Of a DNA stretch of 54,906 bases, positions 18,206 through 25,800 are shown one piece after another. This stretch comes from Polaromonas sp. (GTDB lineage Bacteria > Pseudomonadota > Gammaproteobacteria > Burkholderiales > Burkholderiaceae_C), in the NCBI GenBank assembly GCA_021153985.1, contig JAJKJM010000199.1:1-54906 (forward strand). Direction: 5' to 3'. The position numbers and the translations under genes are program-made. The notes under the pieces are model-generated. The model had not been told where the DNA came from, searched no databases, and was given only the letters and a program-made list of their open reading frames with translations. Every line of letters starts with the position of its first letter. Positions within the stretch are counted from its first letter, which is position 1.

Positions 18206-18229
18206 GCCCACGCTGCTGGAGCTTGAGCT
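18197..18229 (-). repeat. 33-bp scrap of the TpsA gene
   Basis: These 33 bases are identical to 20980-21012 in the damaged TpsA copy (beginning GTAGCTCACGCCCACGCTGC). The match stops sharply on both sides. It is the outermost trace of TpsA sequence in the island and abuts the epimerase remnant. Confidence 0.8.
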
Positions 18230-18317
18230 TGTTGAATTGCGCTAAAGCCTGACCCCGTCTTTCCATCGTCGCTTGACCCACGCTTTTTGAGAGCGGAGGG
18301 CGCTCGCGATGCTGATA

Positions 18318-18497
18318 TCACTTCTGATTCCCCGCATTCAAAACTCGTGCGGTAGGCCTAGATGGGTAGGGGTTAGATGGAAATTGGAGTTCTAACTGGC
18401 TCAAATGGCGATGGAAATCAACAGCCATCGAGGCATCAACTTCAACGGGCTCAATCCCAAAAGACTCTAAAAATTCCAACTCACTAGGAAATTTCAT
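18318..18497 (-). CDS. Short ORF, probable truncated immunity gene
   Basis: The 59-residue frame reads MKFPSELEFLESFGIEPVEV at its start, is acidic in the first half, and its composition is that of a real protein rather than of random frame. It sits downstream of the second toxin-immunity module, where orphan immunity genes accumulate in CDI loci. The second half (SNPYPSRPTARVLNAGNQK) looks unlike the first and probably runs beyond the break of a once longer gene. A weak AAGGG lies 9-10 bp before the ATG. I do not recognise the family with certainty; function is inferred from position. Confidence 0.45.
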   Translation of the reverse strand: MKFPSELEFLESFGIEPVEVDASMAVDFHRHLSQLELQFPSNPYPSRPTARVLNAGNQK

Positions 18498-18615
18498 TTT
18501 TTTGTACCCTTAATGTTGTGGGATGACTGTACTCGGGCGACGCGTTCCGTCGGCAAGAACTTGGAATGTGCTCTGGAAGTTTGCCGCCTGTCCAGATGGC
18601 CGAATAAAGAGCGAT

Positions 18616-18661
18616 TCAGCGCTCGATGGAAAAGCGGATCAAATAAACACGAAAATCCACA
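18616..18661 (-). repeat. 46-bp element behind the second toxin-immunity module
   Basis: This 46-bp stretch matches 22484-22529 at 40 of 46 positions without gaps (shared CGGATCAAATAA and ATCCACA blocks). It begins 20 bp after the stop of the immunity-like gene at 18681. The other copy begins 19 bp after the stop of the immunity-like gene at 22548. A conserved, probably non-coding module boundary is the simplest reading. Confidence 0.7.
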
Positions 18662-18680
18662 GTCAGGCGCATTGTCAATA

Positions 18681-19073
18681 TCAAGTGACGCGAAGGCACT
18701 CGTGATCATCAAAAACTGCAATCTTCGATAGATCGAACCTACTCAGATAAAAGACGAAGTGAAAGCTCTCTCCGAGTAGTTTGACCAAATCTTCAGGGGA
18801 AGAAATTCGATAGATCGGTACCTGTTTGTAGGGGTCACAAAACATTAAGTTCGGCCAGTCGGAGAAGAAAGTTGGCAAAGCACGCCATCCCTCTGGGTCA
18901 AACTTGTTGTACGAAAACTGCATTTGGCACCACAGTTGCCCATCCATCTTCAGATTAAATTTGGACTGCAAGGAAGCCCAGAATTCCGCCTCATCAACTG
19001 GGGAAAGGGGGGCCAGTTTTACGCCCGAAGCTTCAGCGGCTCTTACTATTTCGTTTGCAACAGCATTACTCAT
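18681..19073 (-). CDS. Probable immunity protein of the second TpsA toxin module
   Basis: The 130-residue protein starts MSNAVANEIVRAAEASGVKL and is rich in aromatic residues in the middle (QLWCQMQFSYNKFDPEGWRA). It has no signal peptide or membrane segment, so it is cytoplasmic. It begins 5 bp after the stop of the toxin-like frame at 19079, on the same strand, and has clearly lower GC than the core genome. These are the usual marks of a CdiI-type immunity gene. I do not recognise the family; the cognate target would be the toxin tip coded at 19079-19400. Confidence 0.65.
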   Translation of the reverse strand: MSNAVANEIVRAAEASGVKLAPLSPVDEAEFWASLQSKFNLKMDGQLWCQMQFSYNKFDPEGWRALPTFFSDWPNLMFCDPYKQVPIYRISSPEDLVKLLGESFHFVFYLSRFDLSKIAVFDDHECLRVT

Positions 19074-19078
19074 AAAAT

Positions 19079-20257
19079 TTACTTTTTAGGTGATCGATTA
19101 ACTGGAACATCTGGCACAAATACGTGGCCGACTATATGGCCTCCGCTATTTCGTTTTCCACCAGTTTGCCATCCTATGTGAGGGGTCGATGGAGCATCCG
19201 GATTGCTGTGGCCAATGTCGATATTTACTTCCGCTCCCGACGGGTGAGTCCATTCGACAGGAAAGCTCTTTCCATTTGCATCTTGCGCCCATTTGGACGG
19301 TGAGAATTCTTCCTTGGGGAGACCAATTGAATCAAATGCTCGATCAACGGCCGTTCGCCAATCAGGGGCATAACTGTCAGTAGGTTTTACTTGGTATCCG
19401 TTGCTCATCACAATACCAGGAACGAGAGGCCCCGCAATTGGTGTTGTGGTCGTGTTGCCGCCCGCGTTCGGGTTATTGATTTGGCTTCCACCCGTATTGT
19501 TTGACACGCCGGGCAGACCATCGGTATTACCCGTATGGTTGGGGCCGTTGTCCGTGGTGATCGGTGTAGTAATAGGTGCTGGAGGCGACAGCAAATTGCT
19601 GTTGCTTCCAGTCATGATTCCTTTTATGTCGTTCCACTGGTCGGCAACAAATTGCGTAACTGCATCGCTATGGGCGGCAATTGCGGCGGCAGCGGCGGCA
19701 GAGCTTACATAAGCACCCCCAGCGACCAGAGCCCTGGCCACGGCTTGAACGCAGGCAGGAATTCGCACACAGGCGAGCAACGCACCTTCGGCAACCGCAA
19801 CGGGAATTATCTGAACAGCGTTGTTGCCTGCTTCGTTCAGCCCGGCTCCCGCACCGCTGCTGCCGCCGACCACAGCGCCAGCGAGACCACCTAACGTGAC
19901 GATCAGTGTTTCTTTCAAGGCCGGAGGAAGGTCGCTGCTGAATATCTTCTCAGCCAACTGACTGGTCGTGTAGGTGGCTGCAGCAGCACCCGCGGCTCCG
20001 CTGACACCACCACCGAGCCCGCCAATGACTACATGCAGCGCGAGTCTTGAAGTACCATCCAGCCCCCATGCATCTTCCAGAGCTTTAGCACGGGCGTTCA
20101 GTTCTGTTTTGGTAGCTTCATCGGTCGCATCGTTTGCCTGGCGGCGGAGGGTGCTAGCTTCGCGGATCTTCTCAATGGCATAGGTGCCTACCGCTTTAGA
20201 TGCCTCTTTGCCAAATGCTTGCGTGATCTGCACCTGTGCATTAATCTCTTTTTGCAC
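19079..20257 (-). CDS. Orphan TpsA/CdiA C-terminal toxin fragment (second module)
   Basis: This 392-residue frame continues the TpsA copy after a frameshift. Residues 1-80 align with the main TpsA (QITQAF.KEA.KAVG, ALEDAWG), 80-205 are the Gly/Ala-rich pretoxin helices with LNEAGNNAVQI in the place of the pretoxin motif, 220-285 is a Pro/Thr/Asn-rich linker, and 287-392 is a compact toxin-like domain with several His (338, 350, 360, 374, 378), including PHIGWQTGGKR and VGHVFVPDVPVNR. This end recalls polymorphic toxin C-termini, possibly the type-47 group, from memory. It has no secretion signal in this frame, so it can act only after recombination into a full TpsA or if expressed inside. Confidence 0.65.
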   Translation of the reverse strand: MQKEINAQVQITQAFGKEASKAVGTYAIEKIREASTLRRQANDATDEATKTELNARAKALEDAWGLDGTSRLALHVVIGGLGGGVSGAAGAAAATYTTSQLAEKIFSSDLPPALKETLIVTLGGLAGAVVGGSSGAGAGLNEAGNNAVQIIPVAVAEGALLACVRIPACVQAVARALVAGGAYVSSAAAAAAIAAHSDAVTQFVADQWNDIKGIMTGSNSNLLSPPAPITTPITTDNGPNHTGNTDGLPGVSNNTGGSQINNPNAGGNTTTTPIAGPLVPGIVMSNGYQVKPTDSYAPDWRTAVDRAFDSIGLPKEEFSPSKWAQDANGKSFPVEWTHPSGAEVNIDIGHSNPDAPSTPHIGWQTGGKRNSGGHIVGHVFVPDVPVNRSPKK

Positions 20258-21627
20258 CCTATTTGCATCAAATATCTTCCCAATCCCGTCTCAGCATCGG
20301 TGCTTCGGACTGCGGTGTTACCCGCAATGCCCGAGATGCCTGCACTGCTGGTGCTGCTAGCCTCGCCCTTGTCGCTGCCAATGCCAGCGCCCACACCGCT
20401 CACACCAAACTTGCCGGCCTGTTGACCCACGTCGATGCTCAGGCCCATAGCCTTGCCTTCATAGCTGGCCGTGTTCTGGATATCGCTTAGTGTGAGCGTG
20501 CCGCCCGTATTGAAGCTGTTCTTGCCTTGCTCCACCGCAGCCTGCGTGCTGGCAATCACGCTCCCCTTGAGGTCAGTGCTACCCGCCACATTGACCTGGA
20601 AGCCGCCATCCCCAGCCTTGATACCGCTTTGCTGCCCGACCGACGCGTAGCTGCTGTCGATGTTGCTGTTGGAGGCGCTGACGCCCCCGCCAGTGACGCT
20701 GCCCTTGCCAAAGCTGATGCTCGCGCCGATTGAGCGTTGCTCGCTGGTGTAGGTGCTGGTGTCTTGCAGGCTTTGGATGTTGAGGTTGCCGCCTACGTTG
20801 GCCTTGACGGTGTTGGCCGCCACCACGGCGCCTATGAGGTTGGTGTCGCCGCCGCTGATGATGCTGGCGGTGTTGCCTGCCGTGACCTGGGTGTTGGTGT
20901 AGCTGGTGTCGCTGCCGTTGCTGTTGCCCTGGCTTTGGCTGGCGCTGGCGCTGAAGCTGAAACTTTGCGAGACGACGCCGTAGCTCACGCCCACGCTGCT
21001 GGAGCTTGAGCTGTTGCTGCTTTCCTGGCTGGCGGTGTTCTGGCTGGCGAGCAGGTTGACATGGTTGTCTGCAAGCAGGGTGGCGTTGTTGCCGGCGGTG
21101 AGGGTTGCGCCTCGCGCTGTCAGGTTGCTGGCCTGGCCTGCGCCTGTGGCGACGACGGTCAGGTTGTTGCCTGCGGCCACGGTGCTGCCGGCGGCGGTGT
21201 TGCTTTGGCTGCTGCTTTTGCTTTCGCTTTCAGAGCTGCCGTAGCTGAGGTTGATGGTGATGTCGGCGGCGGCTTTCGCGTCGAAGTTGCCTGCCGCATC
21301 GGTCAAACCCTTGTAGGTGTTGTAGCCCTTGAAGGCCGCTGCCGCACCGGCCAGCGCCTGCATGCGGCCGTCGCCGGTGTTGCTGGCCGCGTCTGCCATT
21401 TGCTGGCCGGTTTCCAGGGCGCTGATGAGGGGGTTGCTGATGCTGACGGTGAAGCCCGATTGTTTGAACTTCTCCTCGGTTTCGCTGCGGCTGGTTTCGC
21501 GGGCTTCCACAATATCGACCGTCTTGGCGAGGATGGTGATGTCGCCTGCGGGGGCGATCACGTCGCTGCCGACCTGCTTGTAAGCCTCACCGGCTTGCAG
21601 GGTGACGTTGCCGGCGATGCTGCCCAT
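20188..21627 (-). pseudogene. Damaged TpsA copy, C-terminal half (frameshifted)
   Basis: The 479-residue frame (YKQVGSDVIAPAGDITILAK, SETEEKFKQSGFTVSISN, SYTNTQVTAGNTASIISGGD, SSAGISGIAGNTAVRSTDAE) is a diverged homolog of the main TpsA region coded at about 24100-25560. After TDAETGLGR the frame turns to nonsense; one missing base near 20274 would restore LGRIFDANRVQKEINAQ and join the frame at 19079-20257. The first residues come from a second break near 21707. It has no N-terminal TPS domain or signal. Confidence 0.85.
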
Positions 21628-22045
21628 GGTGCTGGCGGCAGCGGTGGTGCCTTGCGCCTTTCGCTCGGTGGATTGCTCTTGTGTGCCAACGCTGATGCCG
21701 CCGCCGTGCTGCCGCTCATGCTGCCTGTACCGACCGAGAGGCTGCCGCCCGAGCTCTTTTGTTCGCTGGTGTAGGTGTTGGTGTCTTGCAATGAGCTGAT
21801 GTTGAGATTGCCGCCCACGTCGGCTTTGACCTGGTTGGCCTTCACGACCGCACTTTGCAGCGTGGTGTCACCGCCGCTGATGATGATGACTTGCTCGCCA
21901 GCCTTGACCTGGGTGTTGGTGTAAAAGGTGCCTTCCCCATCAGCCCGGCCTTTGCCCTTGCTGACGCTGGCATTGAACAGCAAGCCGTTGGTGCGTACAC
22001 CTGGGGTACCAGCACGCGCTGGGTGCTGCCGTCTGGCAATGTCAT
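21558..22045 (-). pseudogene. Shuffled TpsA fragments
   Basis: Three pieces of TpsA sequence are joined out of order. 22045 to about 22005 reads TLPDGSTQRVLVPQVYA, matching main-copy DNA near 26640-26690. From about 22003 to 21708 the DNA matches 24838-24555 (FNASVSKGKGRADGE, then SEQKSSGGSLSVGTGSMSGS). From about 21707 on it matches the region near 25630 (SVGTQEQSTERK in another frame) and continues into 20188-21627. Both junctions break the frame. In the main copy these blocks lie in a different order, so at least two rearrangements occurred. Confidence 0.8.
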
Positions 22046-22057
22046 TTATCTGGAGGT

Positions 22058-22363
22058 TTACAAAATGGAGCCTTTTCTGACATCGAATTCTGGTCCCAAT
22101 TCGAGTTTTAAGCGTTCTAGCAGTCTTTCTCCTTCCGACAAAAAAGCTGCTTGCTCTTCGACAGTCATGCCTTTTGAATTACCCGGATCGTTCATATCAA
22201 GACCAGCTTCATACCAAGCGGCCCATGCCACTATTTCTGCCGCAAGGGTCTGGGAAATCGGCAATTGGTATGGATCAATATCACCATACTCTCCCGAGGT
22301 TTCGCCATCGTCATGCCATATTGGTGAACAAAAATAGTCGGGGCACAGTCGAATTTTTTTCAT
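22058..22363 (-). CDS. Orphan immunity-like protein
   Basis: The 101-residue acidic protein starts MKKIRLCPDYFCSPIWHDDG and continues with LPISQTLAAEIVAWAAWYEA and a C-terminal helix EEQAAFLSEGERLLERLKLE. It is cytoplasmic, with no signal or membrane segment. It lies 185 bp behind the immunity-like gene at 22548 and directly before the scrambled TpsA copy, so its own toxin end seems to have been lost. Small proteins with a similar start (CPDYFCSPxWHD) are familiar to me from polymorphic toxin loci, but I cannot give a family name. Lower GC than the core genome. Confidence 0.65.
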   Translation of the reverse strand: MKKIRLCPDYFCSPIWHDDGETSGEYGDIDPYQLPISQTLAAEIVAWAAWYEAGLDMNDPGNSKGMTVEEQAAFLSEGERLLERLKLELGPEFDVRKGSIL

Positions 22364-22483
22364 TAATTAGCTCGGCCTGTTGAGTTTCGCGTCGATATGC
22401 TCCGCCTTTTTCGCAGTCGCTTGACTCTATCGCAGCCCTGAAATGCGGGCTCCGGTCCTGTGCAAAGGGGCGTCACCAATGGC

Positions 22484-22529
22484 TCAGCGCTCGGTGGAAA
22501 TACGGATCAAATAAGCGCGAACATCCACA
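22484..22529 (-). repeat. 46-bp element behind the main toxin-immunity module
   Basis: Copy of the element at 18616-18661 (40 of 46 identical). It starts 19 bp after the stop of the gene at 22548. The rest of the 184-bp gap 22364-22547 holds no gene that I can see. Confidence 0.7.
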
Positions 22530-22547
22530 CCCTTTGCCCCAACAGAG

Positions 22548-22850
22548 CTATGGTTCTCTTCCTAGTAGCGAAACAAATTTCTTGTAAGCAACCGGGTCAT
22601 GATCGAGAAGGTCATCCAAAAGTTTCTCTCTAATCAGATACTTGTGAAAAAATCCCGAAAAAATTTCGCCAGTACGAACATATTCAAAATCGTTGCCGAT
22701 GGTGGGGTCAGTAATCTCCATTTCATCTTCAGCAATACTGGAAAGCCCCCCGCTACGCGCAGGAAAATAATAAAAATAGGTTTTGTCTCTAGCCCAATAA
22801 ATCGCGTAGACCGTGAAACTTTGTCCTGATATTTTTTCCGTGATTTTCAT
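22548..22850 (-). CDS. Probable immunity protein of the main TpsA toxin
   Basis: The 100-residue protein starts MKITEKISGQSFTVYAIYWA, is rich in Tyr/Phe (DKTYFYYFPARSG) and acidic (AEDEMEITDPTIGNDFEYV), and has no export signal. Its start lies 2 bp after the TpsA stop, on the same strand, which is the expected place of the cognate immunity gene in a CDI-type operon. GC is well below the core genome. I do not recognise the family; neutralisation of the TpsA C-terminal toxin is inferred from position. Confidence 0.7.
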   Translation of the reverse strand: MKITEKISGQSFTVYAIYWARDKTYFYYFPARSGGLSSIAEDEMEITDPTIGNDFEYVRTGEIFSGFFHKYLIREKLLDDLLDHDPVAYKKFVSLLGREP

Positions 22851-22852
22851 AA

Positions 22853-25800
22853 TTACTTTTTCGGTGTAAAGCTAGGGCCTGGCTGTAAAACTGAAGGCTG
22901 CGGAGTTACGATCTTCATATCGTATGCCTTGCCTGTTATCGAATTGTATTGATAGTGAACAGAGATACTTGAACCATCAGGCAATTTGTGTGAGGCCTCC
23001 ATTTTTATAAAACCAGCTGACTGAGCGAATCGCTGATCGCCGCTTAGGCCCTGTAAACCTCGCCCCGCTGCCGGATTATCTAAAACTCTATTCCAAAGGG
23101 CTTGCTCATTCAAATCGCGGGGAAACGTTGACTGATACGGTTTAGCCGTAGACAGTTGTTCGGCTTGCTGAAATAAAACAGAATTCGGTGTCTTCCCGTT
23201 AAGTACCGGGCCATTCGCATTTTCACCAATGCGACCCAATGCCGCAAACTCATCGGCTACCGTTCCCCCATTTGCCCCAATGCCCACTGTAGGGTTCTTA
23301 GCCTTAATCGCCGCTACACCTACAGCTCTTGTCAAGCCGGCGATAACGCGACCAACGTTAACGGTTCCCTCGTCAGGCGAAGCAAACTGCGGCAGAACAA
23401 CACGCAACGCTTCGGCCATCTCCCTTGCCATGAGTGAGTTCGCTGGCTGCGCAAGCAACATTCGTTGCGCCTGCATGTACTCGTCCACGGTTACGTTGTT
23501 GAACTCCGGGCGGATATCCCCGTTAGCATCGAAATAGTCACCTAGCACCATCAGGCTAGCCTGGTAAAGCTTTTCTTCTGTGATCCCTAACTTAACAGCC
23601 TCTTCCTTTGCCAGTGCTCTGACTTGATCTTTGCTAACTAAATGCAACTGTCGGTTATTGGCATCCACGGCAGCAGCCGTCACCGCCCCTTGCGCTCCGC
23701 CCACCGCAGCGCCAATGCCCGCGGCTGTTACGGTCGCGAGGCCTTGCGCAATGGCTCGGGCCGCCCCGGCGCTCATGCCCGAGTCCTCCAAGCTCTGCTG
23801 AATGCCGTTCTGAAATTCATTCATCAGGTTTGCCGCGCTGGCGCTTGTCGCAGCCCCCACTGCACCGGATAGACCACCTGCGAATCCTCCCACCACCGTA
23901 TGCAAGAGCACCCGGCCCGCCTTGCCTTCGCCCCAGGTGTCTTCAAGTGCCTGTGCTTGATCATTCAGCGCCTGGGCGCGTTCGGAGTCTTGCTGATCAG
24001 CGGCTTGCGCTCTCAGCGCTTTAGCCTCATTCATCTTCCCTTGCGCGAAGTCGCCCACCGCCTTGGTCGCGTCCCGCGTAAATGCCTGCGTGATCTGCGC
24101 CTGCGCGTCGATATCTCGCTGCACCTTGTCTGCATCAAAGATGCGTTGGAGGCCGGTTTCCGCATCGGTGCTTCTGACTGCGGTGTTGCCCGCAATCCCC
24201 GAGATACCCGCGCTGCTGGTGCTGTTGGCTTCACCCTTGGCGCGGCCATAGCCAATCCCCAGGCCGCTGATGCCCTTGGTTTCCGCCTGCATGCCGCCGC
24301 CTATGCCAAAGCTGTCGGTCTTGCCTTCGTAGAGCGCGGTGTTCTGGATGTCTGCGATGGTCAACGTGCCGCCTGTACGGAAGCTGTTTTTCTGGGCATT
24401 GACAGCCTGGGTGTCGCTGGCGATCACGCTGCCCAGAAGGACGGTGTTGCCCGCCACGCTGACCTGGAAGCCACCGCTTGCGGCCTTGATGCCGCTTTGC
24501 TCGCCGACGCTTTTGAAGTCGGAGTTAATGCTGCTTTTAGCGGCGTTGATGCTGCCGCTCATGCTGCCCGCACCGACCGAAAGGCTGCCGCCCGAGCTCT
24601 TTTGTTCGCTGGTGTAGGTGCTGGTGTCTTGCAATGAGGTGATGTTGAGATTGCCGCCCACGTCGGCTTTGACCTGGTTGGCTTTCACGACCGCACCTTG
24701 CAGCGTGGTGTCACCGCCGCTGATGATGCTGACCTGTTCGCCAGCCGAAACCTGGGTGTTGGTGTAGAAGGTGTCTTCCCCATCGGCCCGGCCTTTGCCC
24801 TTGCTGACGCTGGCATTGACCAGCAGGCCGTTGGTGCCAAAGCTGATGCCCAGGCTGGCGGAACTGTTGCTGTTGGTGCTGTTCTGGCTGGCGGTGTTCT
24901 GTGCGGCGAGCAGCCTGACCTGGTTGTCAGCCAGCAGTTGCACGGCGCGGCCGGCTTCCACGTTGCTGCCCTGAATCGTCAAGTTGCTGTCTTGCCCGGC
25001 GCCGGTGGCGGCGATGGTGATGGTGCCGCCTGCCGTAACAGCGCTGCCTCGGGCGGTGTTGCTTTGGCTGGTGCTGTTGCTCTGGCTTTCGCTGCTGCCT
25101 AGGCTGATGGCGATGTTGATGCCGCCCACCTTGTCTACGGCGGTGGCGTCGCGGCTGGTGATCTTGCCGTCTGCGTCTCTGCCGGTGGCAATCTGCCCGT
25201 CCTTGTCATTGATTCGTGTACCTTGCCCCGCCTCGATGGCGTCGCTGGCTTTTTTGGCTGCAAGGGCGACGTTGGCCGCTGCCAGCCCCTTCTTGCGGCC
25301 GTCGCTCGTGTTGCTGGCGGCCTCGCTCATTTGCTCGACGGTTTGCATCGCGCTAATGATGGGCGAGGTGACTTCCAGCGTTAACCCGGTCTGCTTGAAC
25401 TTCTGCTCGGTCTCGCTGCGGCTGGTTTCGCGTGCCTCAACAATGTCGACCTTCCTGGCCAGGATGGTGATGTCGCCGCCCGGAGCCATCACGTCGCTGC
25501 CGACTTGCTTGTAGGCCTCGTTGGCCACCAGCGTGACGTTGCCGGCAATGCTGCCCACGGTGCTGGCTGCGGCGGTGGTGTTCTGGTTCTTCTGGTCGGT
25601 GGATTGCTCACGGGTGCCGACGGTGATGCCGATGCCGCCACCGTCAAGCATGCCGGACTCTTTCTTCTCGTAGAAGGACGTCGAGTTGCTGGTGTTGGTG
25701 GCAGCCTCGATGGTGAGATTTTTGCCGGCGGCCAAGGTGGTGCCGGTGTCGCTGATGACGCTGGAGCCTTTGACATTGATGTCTTTGCCGGCCACCATGG

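Noticed and set aside
18494-18721. 75-codon frame on the minus strand overlapping the 59-codon ORF by ATGA
   Set aside because: It overlaps the end of the immunity-like gene at 18681, runs through the 46-bp element, and has Cys/Arg-rich, non-protein-like composition. The stop/start overlap looks accidental.
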